NCBI GenBank assembly: GCA_030068075.1
Contig: CM057842.1
Span: forward strand, 43,424,659-43,488,658
Direction: 5' to 3'
DNA length: 64,000 bases
Source: Paguma larvata
Lineage: Eukaryota > Chordata > Mammalia > Carnivora > Viverridae
Part shown: positions 21,490 to 32,841 of the stretch, in pieces
How positions within the stretch are numbered: the first letter of the stretch is position 1
Layout: every line of letters begins with the position of its first letter
Translations under genes and position numbers: made by a program
Notes under the pieces: generated by a model
Seen by the model: the letters and a program-made list of their open reading frames with translations, nothing else
The model's database searches: none
Told to the model about the DNA's origin: nothing

Positions 21490-21800
21490 TGACTAAGAGA
21501 AGGTGAGCATTTCAAGCAGAGGGAATAACACGTGCAAAGTTCTCGAGGTGAAAATGATTAGGGACTGGCTGAAGGCGGTTCAGTGTGGCGGAAATAGAGA
21601 ATGGGACAGGGGTAGAGCTAAGAGAAATGTTCAAGGCCTAAATCTTATACTTGATTCAAAGGGCAAGATTAATTGACTATAATTAGATTTGAGTTTTTGA
21701 AAGATATTTTTAACTACTGTGTGGGGGAGTCAGGGAACAAGACTGAAGGTGGGTGACCAATGCAAAGGCAATATTCTAATTCAGGTAAGTGGGAACAAAC
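21490..21800 (+). repeat. Ancient interspersed repeat (old LINE-like, unnamed)
   Basis: AGAGGGAATAACACGTGCAA, GGACTGGCTGAAGGCGGTTC, AAATCTTATACTTGATTCAA and GGTGACCAATGCAAAGGCAA follow the gist of a widespread old mammalian repeat (GGAACAGCAAGTGCAAAGG..., AGTTTGGATTTTATTC...). I cannot assign the family. Confidence 0.3.
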
Positions 21801-22559
21801 GAATGAAGAGCCAATGGCAACAGAGAGAAGAAGAAGGATATGATGGTGACTGGATAAGGGGGAGAAAAAAGGAAATATAGAGCTAGAGCCAGCGATAGAT
21901 GCTGGCATGGTAGTGGAAGTGGCAGAGGACTTAGAACATACGATGCTCCTGCCAATCTTTGTTTTACTCTTAGGCTGGAGTGTGCTTTTTATTTCTGTAG
22001 CTTTCATTTTACCTAAAACATGTGGATGATAACAATTAATTTGCAGGCGTTTTGTCAGGATTAAATGAGAGCATGCGTATGGAAGTAGTCTGTAATTCTA
22101 CAGTGCTTTATTAAGGGAAGACTCCCACCTACATAAAGAATCTATGTAAGCCTCGTCCAGTTCTCTAAGCTCCAAGAATCTAAGGATTGGAGGATCATTA
22201 AGACCCCTAAAGTGTGAAGTTTTAGAGGTTCTACATGGAGAAGGACCACTCGCTACTCTGGTGGGTCAAATATTGTGGGATGGTGTCTCTCCCGCTAAAG
22301 CCACCACTTCCCTCCAACTGCGATGTAAAGACCTCAAAGTGGCTCAGCTTTCCTTAAGTAGATGACATTTGGGGATATCCCATGCATGGATGTCTTTGAG
22401 GTCATCCTATCTTCTGGCACAGCCCCTGAGGTCTTGGATTTGAAGCTTCTTCAAAGTATTTTTAAGTCTTAGTCTTATGGCTACTAATAGCAGCAAGAAG
22501 TTCTCCATGACAGACTGGTATTCCTGTTTCCTCATTTATTCCAAAGACACTCAGACCTG
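21801..22559. other. Unassigned sequence
   Basis: A minus frame at 21714-22007 is serine-rich and chance-like. Region 22025-22115 may be a diverged MIR, but only GGATTAAATGAGAGCATG supports this. Confidence 0.4.
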
Positions 22560-22680
22560 TAGATAGTTAGACAATTCAGAATGAGCCTTCCTTTACCAAA
22601 CAGGCTTGTATAACACCTTTTTGTGAGCATGGAGCACAAACACGCTAGGCTCTCAATAAACATTTGCTGTGTAGCTCCCA
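22560..22680 (+). repeat. L2 3' end fragment
   Basis: AGGCTCTCAATAAACATTTG preceded by a GAGCACAAACACGC segment is the L2 3' terminus (TAGGCGCTCAATAAATATTTGTTGAATGAA) in diverged form. Confidence 0.4.
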
Positions 22681-23639
22681 CTATTACATATCTTAGCACG
22701 GTTACGGTTCTTTTCCTTGACTCCTGATACCAGCTGGGCTCACTGTACTACAGTTTACAGTTAATTATCAAGACACCGAGTTCAATTATAAAACCAGAAA
22801 TACCCCTGCATTGAATTAATAAGGTTTAGATATTTAAGTCTGGCTCTTGAAGAAACATTTGCCTTTTCCTACACATCTGGACCTTGAGGATAATTTAAAG
22901 AACTTCTCTCTTCAACCAGACTGACAAAGCAATTTTTGGACCCAAAGAAACCTGATTCAAGCAATTATTCTTACATGTACTTTTCAAAGCTTATGCAACT
23001 AACTTGGCAGGCAGCGCGTCATTGTTTATATTACAATGAAACTTTGATCGAAGTACTTGGGTCAAAGATAAAAAGGAACAGTTCATACAACATGGCAGCT
23101 GGTATTACAAACTCTTTGCATAAAACGACCATTTGCAACAAGTATAGATGTATCATTAGTGTTTTTGGAACCATAAACCTCTCATTTCATTGTGCCACTT
23201 AAAATGTTTGATGGAGTGTATTGTGATATCTAATTTAGTCGTTCCTGAACGGCAGCATGGCTGATGTTTCCCATTTGTATTGCAGTTCATCAAGCGTCTG
23301 CCATTATCCTGTGATGAGAAATGATTCCAGAAGGGAAAGGGAGGGCACAGGGTAAAATGTAGTGGAGACTGTCAGAGAGTAACAGGGGCACCTTCAAGGT
23401 GGCAGTCCCAGGTGGATGGCACTGGAGTCCAGGCTAGTCAGCCCTCTCATCGGGTGGGTTTGCCTGGTTCTTCTGTAGGACTCAGCTGTATAATATTCTG
23501 TACCCCAAGAGCACTGCACTGGGCTGGGGTTTTTTCTGCTCAGCAGGTGTTCATTCCCATCTCCCTTCTAATAACAGAAACTCTTTTCCTTTTTGAAAGT
23601 CTTTCACCAGCACGTGTGGACTTTGTGGGGTTGTCAACG
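22681..23639. other. Unassigned sequence including a repeat-free block at 22880-23240
   Basis: No mobile element seen. Between 22936 and 23202 the plus strand is open for 88 codons with a few CpGs (GGCAGCGCGTCATTG) but no protein family is recognisable. It may be a conserved element or nothing. Plus frame 23412-23807 is chance-like and runs into the next LTR fragment. Confidence 0.4.
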
Positions 23640-24125
23640 ATAGTTCCCACTTTTACCCCCAATTGTGACTATAGTAGGCATGGAGACCAGGGCAGCCCAG
23701 GTGGTGCACTTCCCCTCTTGAAATGGGGGGAACTTGACTGTCCCAGGAACAAACATGTGACCGACACCAGACCAATAAGATTCTATCTCCAGACTTTACC
23801 AAATTAGTCAGAGAGCTTGTTCTTGATTTTGGTTTACAAGTTGTGAACATGCAGGCCAGGGTTATCGGCACTCATCTTTCTCATCATGTATTAAAAGCTG
23901 GCCTTAGGCAGGAGAGAACAAGGTGAGTGTCCAGAGAAAAGCACAGCCACATATGGAGAGTGTATCAGAGAGTACTAGGAACTGGAGTCCCTATAACTAG
24001 GAGTGAAAGCCACACTTGGATGCCCCAGGTAGATAGGCTAATACACTTCACTTTCTTTATTTCTTCATGCACATGGTTTGAGTTGGGTTTCTGTTCCTTG
24101 AAATAAAGAGGTCTGACTAATAAAG
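23640..24125 (+). repeat. MLT1-type LTR fragment (tentative)
   Basis: CAATTGTGACTATAGTAGGC through GTGACCGACACCAGACCAAT (compare the common LTR string ...GTGACC...GGCCAATCAGA) and a terminal TTCCTTGAAATAAAGAGGTC with an AATAAA signal. Divergence is high. Confidence 0.4.
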
Positions 24126-24258
24126 TTGTTCAAAAAGTGAAATTTAAATGAAGGGATCAATTAAACTTTTCCATAGCTCATTCTATCATGCCCTGTGTCT
24201 AGGCACTACTCATTCTATATTAGTGTTTCTAAGGCATGTGCAATGATTTTTTATAGTG

Positions 24259-24260
<2 letters not shown>

Positions 24261-24298
<38 letters not shown>

Positions 24299-24366
24299 GA
24301 GACGCAGGGAGAGGGTGAAAGAGAAAAGGGGTGGAGAGAGAGGGAGGGAGAGAGAGGGGGAGAGAT
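24261..24366. repeat. (GT)n run followed by purine-rich tract
   Basis: An uninterrupted GT run at 24261-24296 is followed by a G/A-rich tract with AGAGAGAGGGAGGGAGAGAG. Confidence 0.95.
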
Positions 24367-24585
24367 AAAAATCACTTGGGGTAAACTTAGTGAAGAGGCC
24401 ATTTTCTCCCCCTAGGTGTGGAAAGAGACTGTGTTTCAATGTTAGAGCTAAGACATTACCATCACTCCCATAATGGACCCAGTTTTATATAACAATTTCC
24501 TCTTGGAGAAAGGCAGAAAGGGTTGTCTTTCAAGGTAGAGGAATATCATGGAGAAACCATGACTTTTGATTTGAAACCATGGCTT
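24367..24585. other. Unassigned sequence
   Basis: No element named. A local duplication AAACCATGACTTTT / AAACCATGGCTTTT lies at about 24554-24588, next to the L1 fragment below. Confidence 0.4.
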
Positions 24586-24587
24586 TT

Positions 24588-24762
24588 TTGATTAAAGCCA
24601 TCCTACTGGGTGTGAACTGGTATCTCATTGTGATTTTGATTTGCCTTTCTATGATGGCTAATGAGGTAGAACATCTTTTCATGCTCTTGGTGGCCATTTT
24701 TGTATCTTTGGAGAAATGTCTATTGGGACTATTAGTCCATTTTTTAATTGAATCCTATCACT
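24588..24762 (-). repeat. Old L1 fragment, ORF2 part
   Basis: Reversed L1: GATTAAAGCCATCCTACTGG, GTATCTCATTGTGATTTTGA, ATGAGGTAGAACATCTTTTC and CCATTTTTTAATTG match the classical order. About 175 bp only. Confidence 0.75.
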
Positions 24763-24969
24763 CTGATGATAGCAGTGGCAAGAGCACTTTGGTGAACAGA
24801 ACTTGGCCTTAGGTTTTGGAATGGCTTTATCTATTATTGCTGGGAAATACATTGTATATAACGAATGGAACCAGGAAAATGAACACAGAAGGGGAAAGTA
24901 AAAAGAGAAGATAGGTATTTCATCCCCCTTCTAGAACAAGAGGTATGGTTGACAGATGTGAGGGGATGA

Positions 24970-25280
24970 ATGCTAATATGTCTTTTCAGACTTCAGGATT
25001 CAGTTTATAAGTCACCTCCTCAGAGAGGTCTTCCTTGATTGCTCTTGAGAGATCCTATGAATTATGTTTTATATTAGGTTTGTTTTTTGTTTTCCTCATA
25101 TATCCTTTTATCACTTACAATTATTTGATTTTTCTGCTTTCTTTTTTCCCCCCTTTTAACTCTATCTTCCAGCAAGTTGAAGGCGAAGTTCATGTTGTCT
25201 CACTACTGCTGTGTTCATAGGAGTTACCTCAGTACCTGACATAGCACCATTGCTCAACAAATATTTCTTGGATGGAAAAA
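24970..25280 (+). repeat. L2 3' end
   Basis: L2 order: AAGTCACCTCCTCAGAGAGG, TCTTCCTTGATTGCTCTTG, TATCCTTTTATCACTTACAA, TACCTGACATAGCACC and CTCAACAAATATTTCTTGGA. One of the longer L2 pieces in the window. Confidence 0.75.
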
Positions 25281-26089
25281 AGCTCACGTTATGAGAGACC
25301 AGTTATGTTATTTTATGGTCCTCAAATATTGGAGATAACTTTATGAAATAGTCTCTACTAAAATCTCAACTTTCAAACAAAAATCATTTTTGTCTTCCTA
25401 TCTATAACATTTACTTGGTAGAGTCAACATCTGTAACAGGCTCTCATTACTCAGTTTTGAAAATTATGATGTACACTAAACACTCTTCATGCAGAGGACA
25501 TTCGAGTTCAAAATTAGTTCCTCCTGGAATCCATTATCCAGGTACCAAAACAATGTTATTAATAAGGCAATATTATCTATATTTTAATCCTACGATACTG
25601 AGTCCCCCTCTGATGCAATTTGAAGACCCCCCCCTCCAAGGGAACCATCCTTTGTTGTGCATTCTGTGTGTTCTCCTTGAAAGGAGAATAACAAGTTTCA
25701 CTTTCCATAAGCACACATTCTTAATTCTACTCTGTTAACCAAAGCACTCTTTTCATGTCATTTCCTGTATCGGTCATGCTGTGTAGAATAAATGTTGGAA
25801 CAATATTCAGATGTAGGACATGGAATCTAAGACTGGGATATAAGTGTTTACAAAAATATGAGTGATTTTTAATGCTTGTTCATAGATTAACCACATTGTA
25901 AAATGCTAGCACAATGAAAGGACTTTTCTCTCCCTTCTCCACAACTGTTTCTGCTGAGCCTGTAAGTAAAGATCCCTGGGGGTGACTGATGGCATAACAA
26001 GGAAGAGGGAGACATCTATAGTCATCCTCAGGTGACTGGATGGGTGGTAGTGTCATATTCTGAGGCAAGGAGAAGTAGTATTTGAGGTG
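25281..26089. other. Unassigned sequence
   Basis: Contains a C(8) run at 25627-25634 and plus frame 25415-25738 with no motif. Nothing else recognised. Confidence 0.45.
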
Positions 26090-26278
26090 GTGTTGAGAGC
26101 AATTTCTCTAAGTTTGAATCCTGACTGCCAGAACCAGCTAAATAAATTTGGGCAAGTTTCTCTGTCTTCATTTCTTTATTTTTAAAATGAAGATACTAAT
26201 AGTGTTTATCTCTTAGAACTGATATAAGGACTCACTAATTTCACATACATAAAGCACTTCTGACTGTACTATAGGACT
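26090..26278 (-). repeat. MIR element
   Basis: Reversed MIR: TTTGAATCCTGACTGCCAGA, AATAAATTTGGGCAAGTTTC, TTTCTTTATTTTTAAAATGA and CATACATAAAGCACTTCTGA in order. Confidence 0.7.
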
Positions 26279-27261
26279 ATAGGACTGTACTATATTATGT
26301 TTATAATAATGTGTTTTCTTCTTCTCTTTCTTTATCTTCATTAATATCACTATTGTAATCAGGAGTGTAGGGGAAGGGAGGTAAACTGTTGAAAGGTTCT
26401 ACTGGGGAGTATTTGTGAGACATCCACAACTAGTTAGGCACAACTAGAAGATCAATGGGAAAAGTGGCCTGTATCTCCAAGGAGACACCTAGACTACAGA
26501 TGTGGTTTGGGAACCACTAGTGTACAGATGAATGTGGGGGCTGGATAAGAGCATGGTGAGGGGAGCAGGTGGAGTGAGCAGAGACAGGAGTATATTAATA
26601 TAAAAAGGAATCAGTAAACAAATATTAGTGGTCATGATATCAGGAAGATGCTAGGGATAAGGCTTGTTGGAAACTAAGAAAGGAGCAAATGTTTAACAGA
26701 ACAAGTGTCCCATTATACTAAATGACCTAGGAAGTCCAAATAATATAGGGGACTAAGGGAACTACTGAATTGAATAATTAGGATGTCACTGGTAACATTC
26801 GCTATAGCACAGAGCACAGAAATACTTGAATTGGGGGTGGAGGTCACAGCCTGGTGCATAATTATGTAATATCCTCTGGTAGGGAATAAAGTCAATAGTT
26901 GGTGACAAGAATTCTGGGAGCTGTGTCTTGCCTTGATACCTGTTTCTCTTCAGGCTGGTAATTCAAGAACCATATATCTGAGGAAGAATAGGTCACAGAA
27001 CAGGGAAGAAGGTAAGAGCTTAGTAGTCGTGTGGCAAACTCTGAATTCCGATGGGTGACCTTTTTGCTAAAACCAAATTGGAACATGAATCTGAACATTT
27101 AGCCCAGTCCTTGGACTTAAGCTTCTGATCTTCATCATAAAGAAGAAGTTAAAAAAGTAGTGAGAAGAGTGTTTTCACAGAATGGGGACGGGAAGTGAAG
27201 AGGGACATGGGGTGTCATTGCCTTCCTGACAAAGTGCAGGAATTCTGCTGCTACAGTTTTA
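26279..27261. other. Unassigned sequence
   Basis: A short local repeat of GACTGTACTATA occurs around 26265-26295. Around 26505-26525 the string GTTTGGGAACCACTAGTG looks like a hAT end, but its partner end is not seen. Confidence 0.4.
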
Positions 27262-27610
27262 AGTGTATGCCTCATATTCATTTGCTGAAGCCCTAACCTC
27301 AACATGATGGTATTTAGAGATGGGGCCTTTGGGAGATAATGATGGTTAGATGAGGTCAGAAAGGTAAGTTCTTCATGATGGCATTGATGTCTTTATAGGA
27401 AGAGAGTAGTGAATTTTCTCTGTCTGCAGAGAGCAGACACAGCCAGCAGAGACAGCTGTCTGCAAGACAGGAAGCAGGCCCTCACCAGGGACTGAATTGG
27501 CTGGCACCTTGGACCTTCTAGACTCCAGTGCGGTGAGAAATAAATGTCTGTAGTTTAAGCCACTGAGTCGAGGATATTTTGCTATATAGCAGTCCAAGCT
27601 GACCAAGACA
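27262..27610 (+). repeat. MLT1-type (MaLR) solo LTR
   Basis: GCTGAAGCCCTAACCTCAAC, GATGGTATTTAGAGATGGGG, ACAGGAAGCAGGCCCTCACC, CTGGCACCTTGGACCTTCTA, GAAATAAATGTCTGTAGTTT and a GACCAAGACA 3' end give the MLT1A-C order. The 5' start is worn away. Confidence 0.85.
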
Positions 27611-28554
27611 CCTGCTCACTAGTAAAATATGGCTCAATGAACATCCTGCATGAACAGTTCCTCCTCTGTTGGGAGGGCTCAGTATTCCCTCATGACTTCA
27701 CTATATAGATAGAGCAGGAAGTGTGAGATGAGACACCCATCTCTGCTCCTCCTTCTCTGGGCAGTTTGATTAAATTGAGGTTGGGAATTACTAGGGTATA
27801 TATGCCAGAGAGTGTGATTTCCATATCTGTCCTATGATCCACAAAAACAATACTTTCTTGATCTTTTTTAAAAAGTTCATGATGACAGAACACTTGGAAA
27901 TTATTATATGCTTCAGAGAGCATTATGAAATATTGATACGTTTAATTCTAGGAACAATTTCAGGCAGAAAATATGGCTCTATTGTATGTCACAATATAAA
28001 ATCATAACCACAAACACACATCCATAAAAAACATGCAGTTGAATTAAGAGTGATTGGCTGTTTGCATTAACTTTTGCTTGCTACTTATTCATTTGATTTG
28101 TTATCAGCCACCAGTCACCAGCAGATGAGCAGTAGCAGGTGCAGAAAGGCTGAAAAATTCTGGCAGAGAAAAACTTAGAATTGAGAAAATTTTATCCATT
28201 AAGTTATATTTTCCGGAAATTGCAAAAACCCAGCAATTATTCCAATTTACCGACGGAACAGATCTGTTTTACAGGGACTGAGAGTCTCTAAACTATTTCT
28301 TAAAATTCCATACTACAAACTGGATACCACAAGGATCATGACTTATCTATTAACAGATACCACATTAGCAGTCAAATGAGTACAGCTAAGGGAAGCCATT
28401 TAGCTGTTTGTACTCCTCATTTCCTATTACCGAGTGGAAATGGGCTTCTCAACTCTTTTGCTTTTTCTCATATGTAACTTCCAAAAATTTTTGTGCCACA
28501 TAAAAAAAAACAGGTATCTGTTCTGAGAGCTTCTTGCTCCTCTGGCCTCCTGAA
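27611..28554. other. Unassigned sequence
   Basis: No repeat named. An A(10) run is at about 28501. Minus frame 27690-27923 is not gene-like. Confidence 0.45.
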
Positions 28555-28685
28555 TTGCTGGTTGGGCAAATTATTTAAAATCTCCATGAGACTATAAGCT
28601 CTGTACTACTGAATGTTGTACCCCTATCATTGACATTGGGGCCTGGCATTTAGTATGTGCTTAATAAACATAAGTCCAATGAATC
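28555..28685 (+). repeat. L2 3' end fragment
   Basis: CTATAAGCTCTGTACTACTG, ATTGGGGCCTGGCATTTAGT, ATGTGCTTAATAAACATAAG and CCAATGAA match the L2 terminus. Confidence 0.6.
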
Positions 28686-28729
28686 TGACGTTCTGTAGAA
28701 GCACCGTATTTGAAACGGAATGACTTTTT

Positions 28730-28940
28730 AGTATGCCTGGATTTGATCTTAGCTTACTATCTTAGTCAAAGAACTTAATGGCTCTAATCAGATTCACATG
28801 TATGTTAAATAGAGGCAATAGTAATTACCCTATAGCATTGTAATAAGAATTACAATTAAGAGTACTCTAAGAGCATTAATATAGTACTTTGCACAGAGGG
28901 GTTAATTAATAAATGGCAGCTATTGTTTTTATAGACCTAA
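28730..28940 (-). repeat. MIR element
   Basis: Reversed MIR, AT-rich and diverged: TCAAAGAACTTAATGGCTCT, AATAGAGGCAATAGTAATTA, TAATATAGTACTTTGCACAG and AATAAATGGCAGCTATTG. Confidence 0.65.
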
Positions 28941-29062
28941 ATTGAGATTTCTTAGAATTTTATATACTTTACCAAATGCATGATAGTAAAGCAGTGTAGA
29001 TTATTTTATTATAAATGCAGTTTTGACAAAATGCCATTTCACTTTTTTTTAAGCTGTAAATT

Positions 29063-29272
29063 AAAAAAAATTTTTTTACACTTATTTATTTTTGAGAGAC
29101 AGAGCACAAGTGGGGGAGGGGAGAAAAGAGAATAAGACACAGAATCCAAAGCAGGCTCCAGGCTCTGAGCTGTCAGCACAGATCCCGACACAGGGCTAAA
29201 AACCCACAAACCGTGAGATCATGACCTGAGCTGAAGTTGGATGCTTAACTGACAGAGCCACCCAGGTGCACC
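29063..29272 (-). repeat. Felid tRNA-Lys SINE (SINEC) with target-site duplication
   Basis: Reversed SINE: T tail, ACTTATTTATTTTTGAGAGA, GCTCCAGGCTCTGAGCTGTC, CGTGAGATCATGACCTGAGC and CAGAGCCACCCAGGTGCAC. Target copies TAAGCTGTAAATT (29050-29062) and TAAACTATAAATT (29273-29285) differ at 2 of 13 positions. Confidence 0.95.
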
Positions 29273-29285
29273 TAAACTATAAATT

Positions 29286-29657
29286 TTAACTCCAACAATT
29301 AACAGTCCCTATAGTAGGAAACTATTTCTTACATTTTACCCTCTATGGTTAACAGTTAAAGACAAAGAACTTTTCAAAGTCGCTTTAAAATTTTTTGGTT
29401 ACAGAGAGAATAAAAGCTCAGTAAGTATACCATTTTAATGGAAATATTCTTTTGCCTTTCTATATTAAGGCCACCTTCATTAATTAATACCACCAGACAC
29501 TCTATGATTACCATTCAAAGAAAACAGATGGGCCTCGGGTTTGATAGCCAGTTTTCTAAGTCAACCTACCTATAAAGAGAATTCCTGTGAACCATTTCTA
29601 TATTAGAATAGATTTATCATTTATATATCAAATTAAATAAACCACAACAAAAAAGCA
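29286..29657. other. Unassigned sequence
   Basis: AT-rich, no element named. Confidence 0.45.
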
Positions 29658-29925
29658 TGTAAGACTAGTAACAAGGTCATACCATTAGGCAGAATAAGAG
29701 AACTGGGGCTTTCTGTGCTCAAGTGAGAAGAAAAGCTAGTGAAAACAAGATAAAAGGGTCCAGCCAGATGCCCAAGGCTGGAATTCCCCTTGCATACTTC
29801 TGGCTTGTGTAATCTTGTTTGCCTCTTGTGTCCACCAACTGCCTGGATAGCACCACTGAGAAGTGCTTTCTCCTCTTTTCCTTTTGTTTGTCTCCTGTTT
29901 CCACCAACTACCCTTGTAGCACCAC

Positions 29926-29933
29926 TTATAAGG
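29926..29933 (+). promoter_or_regulatory. TATA-like box of the solo LTR
   Basis: TTATAAGG in the second copy of the 69-bp unit. The corresponding spot in the first copy reads GAGAAG. Activity is unknown. Confidence 0.45.
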
Positions 29934-30053
29934 GCTCCTTCCCCTTTCTTTTTTGTCTCTCAACCCCCTACCATCCCAGCCATAAATGGAGTCAATGCTA
30001 AGGTCTGAGGCTCAATCTTTGGAGGTGACTCCGCTGGGCTGGCACCGGTGTAC

Positions 30054-30059
30054 AATAAA
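30054..30059 (+). terminator. Polyadenylation signal of the solo LTR
   Basis: AATAAA directly before CAGTCTTTTCTG, in the position expected of an LTR R region. Confidence 0.5.
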
Positions 30060-30133
30060 CAGTCTTTTCTGATTCCCTGAGTGCATGTGATTGGTTTCTT
30101 CCTGGGAGCTGAATATTCACTGTAACAAAATCA

Positions 30134-30584
30134 CATAATTTGAATGGGCCATTTCTAACTAAAATAGCAGCAGCATTCTCCCTATTAGATAGAGGGATTT
30201 TTTTTTTTTTTTCTGTTTGCCATGGGGCACTAGACGGGTATAGACCAACTGTGTCCTTGTTCTCATATACACAATGCTGGCTTGAACAGACTTAGTTGGC
30301 AAATATATTAGCCATTTGCTTACCACAGATGATATAAAATGTCAATTCTAGTCTGGAATTGGAGAGAAACAGCAAATATCAATCATGAAGATGAGCCTGC
30401 GAATCTAATTTTGGAGAAGTGGTTTCAGGAGGTGACCCAATATATGTAATCAGGGTTGAAGGACATCTGTCACGTGCAGCTTTCCTGATCTAGACTCTGC
30501 AGCTTCCAAATTTCTAGCATTTAAGACGATCTTATTGCTTCTTGTTGTTCCTGTTTAAAATGTATATAATTTATTTCTCCTTGA
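30134..30584. other. Unassigned sequence
   Basis: Contains a T-run near 30198-30212; no element named. Confidence 0.45.
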
Positions 30585-30655
30585 AACCAATGTTTATTGA
30601 GCACCTTCATCACACCAGGTGCTGCTGATACAGCAATGTACAATAATCCTGGGAT
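30585..30655 (+). repeat. Ancient repeat fragment, family not assigned
   Basis: AATGTTTATTGAGCACCTTC, ACACCAGGTGCTGCTGATAC and AGCAATGTACAATAAT resemble the widespread old block TTTATTGAGCACCTACTATGT...GGGATACAGCAATGAACAA. Confidence 0.35.
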
Positions 30656-32211
30656 GGTTAGCATATTATCTCATGAATGCCCTAGTGTAAGTCTGTTTAT
30701 CAAAAAATGTCCTCTATAAAGGGTGGAGAGCAACAGGTGGGAAAGTGAAACAGTGTTAAACATTTGGATACTGGAGATAACTGTGGTAGAGTTTCATGAA
30801 GAGCTTTTAGTTGCAGGTATCATAAAACAATCTGATCTATCTTAAGATACTGTCCTTTCAAAGAACTAGCTTTTGGTTTTGTTAATTTCTCTACTTTTTT
30901 TTATTTTCAATATTATTGGTTTTTACTCTAATTTTTATTATTTCTTTTCTTCTGCTAAACAAGGAATAATTATTCTTCTTTCTCCATTCCTTAAGTGGAA
31001 GCTTAGGTTACTGATTATAGATCTTTTCTTCTTTTCTAATATATGTATTTTATGCTGTAAATTTTTCTTTAACATTGCTTTGCTGCATTCTATAATTTGG
31101 CAGGTTGTATTTTCATTTTCATCTAGTTCAAAATATTTCCACATTTTTCTTGACACTTTTCCTTTGATACATGTGTTATTTATAAGTGTGTTGTGGAATT
31201 TTTAAGACACTTTGGAGTACCCCAGTTAAGCTTCTATTACTGATTTCTAGTTTATTTCTGTTGTTGTCTGAGAACGTACTTTGTATGACTTGTATAAATT
31301 TTTTCAGGTGCATTTGTAGTATGGATAGAGTTTGGATAGAATGTGTATTCTGCTGTTGTTGAATGGAGTATTCTATAAATGTCAATTAGATCAAGTTGAT
31401 TGATAGTGCTATTCAGGTCATCTATATCCTCACTGATTTTCCTCCTGTTTGACCTATCAATTTCTGACAGAAGAGTATTGAAGTGTCCACTATGATAATG
31501 GATTTGTCTATTTCTCCTTTCATTTCTATCAGTTTTTGCTTCATGTATTTTGACACTCCCGTTACATGCAAACACAGTGAGAATGTTACGTCTCCTTGGA
31601 GAATTGACCGGTTTATCATTATATAATGCACCTCTTTGTCCCTGATCATCTTCCTTGTTGTAAAATCTGCTTTGCTTAAAATTAACATAGCTATTTCAGC
31701 TTTTTAAAAATAGCATTACCTTGGTACATTCCTTTATTTTAACTTATTTAAGTCTTTACAGTATACGTGGATTTCTTATAGACAACATAGTTGGGTCTTG
31801 TTTTGTTTTTGTTGTAATCCACTCTAAATGATCATTGACATAATTTCTACCATGTATGTAACTATTCTCTATTCACTGTATTTGTTCTTGGATAATTTTT
31901 CTCCTGTTTTTCTATCTTCCCTAGTTTTAACTGAGCATTTTATATGATTCCATTTTATTAATCATTTAGAAGATCAATTATATTTTTTAAAAAGCATTTT
32001 TAGTGGTGGCCTAGGGTTTACAGTGTATATTCTATAAATTTTTTGTTTTGGTTAATTATACATAACAAAATTTACCATTTTAATCATTTTTAGGTGTAAA
32101 GTTCAGTGTCAGGTATATTTACAATCCTGACTAACCATCATCAACCAACTATCTCCAGAACTTTTTTATGTTCCCAAACTGAAGCTCTGTATCCATTGAA
32201 AAATATACATT

Positions 32212-32426
32212 AAAAAAAATTTTTTTTAATGTTTATTTTTGAGAGAGAGAGGAAGAGAGCATGAGCAGAATGGGGCAGAGAGAGAGGGAGACACAGAATG
32301 TGAAGCAGGCTCCAGGCTCCGAGCTGTCAGCACAGAGCCCGACACGGGGCTCAAACCCACGAACTGTGAGATCATGACCTGAGCCGAAGTCGGACGCTCA
32401 GCCGACTGAGCCACCCAGGTGCCCCC
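32212..32426 (-). repeat. Felid tRNA-Lys SINE (SINEC) with exact target-site duplication
   Basis: Reversed SINE close to consensus: AATGTTTATTTTTGAGAGAG, CTCCGAGCTGTCAGCACAGA, CCCGACACGGGGCTCAAACC, CCGACTGAGCCACCCAGGTG. Exact 13-bp target copies AAAAATATACATT at 32199-32211 and 32427-32439. It retains several CpGs, so it is one of the younger copies. Confidence 0.97.
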
Positions 32427-32627
32427 AAAAATATACATTTTAAACTAATCTTATTTCACCTTCAAATAACCTAATACTTTTTTTTTGCAGTTTGGGTACC
32501 TTAAAAAATGATGTTCCCAAATATACCCTCCTGTCCTGAGTGACATTTCTGTCATTCATTTCACTTAACCAAAGGCTATAATCACCAAAACATTGTTATT
32601 ATTCTTTCCGTAAACAGTTGTCTTTTA

Positions 32628-32841
32628 TTTAAAAACAATTTTTTAATGTTTATTTTTGAGAGACAGACAGAGCATGAGCAGGGGAGGGGCAGAGAGAAAG
32701 AGGGAGACACAGAATCCGAAGCAGGCTCCAGGCTCTGAGCTGTCAGTACAGAACCCAACACAGGGCTCAAACCCATGAACTGTGAGATCATGACCTGAGC
32801 TGAAGTCATATGCTTAACCGACGGAGCCACCCAGGCATCCC
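32628..32841 (-). repeat. Felid tRNA-Lys SINE (SINEC) with target-site duplication
   Basis: Reversed SINE: AATGTTTATTTTTGAGAGAC, GAATCCGAAGCAGGCTCCAG, CATGAACTGTGAGATCATGA, ACGGAGCCACCCAGGCATCC. Target copies TAAACAGTTGTCTTTTA (32611-32627) and TAAGCAGTTATCTTTTA (32842-32858), 15 of 17 identical. Confidence 0.96.

Larger units (their letters stand above)
29658..30127 (+). repeat. ERV1-like solo LTR with duplicated U3 block
   Basis: Seen: TG...CA bounds (TGTAAGAC at 29658, CACTGTAACA ending 30127), a TATAAG box at 29927-29932, AATAAA at 30054-30059, and a U5-like end. Spacing from TATA to polyadenylation signal (127 bp) is LTR-like. A 69-bp unit occurs twice in tandem: CCACCAACT at 29832 and 29901, TAGCACCACT at 29848 and 29917, aligned throughout 29814-29950. 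Only the second unit has the TATA sequence (the first has GAGAAG). Flanks AAAGCA and AAATCA agree at 5 of 6 bases. Known: tandem U3 enhancer repeats are common in gammaretroviral LTRs. No retroviral genes adjoin, so it is a solo LTR. The family assignment is inferred. Confidence 0.6.

Noticed and set aside
29736..30008. Repeated-peptide open frames in both strands
   Set aside because: They come from the 69-bp tandem duplication in the solo LTR, not from a protein.
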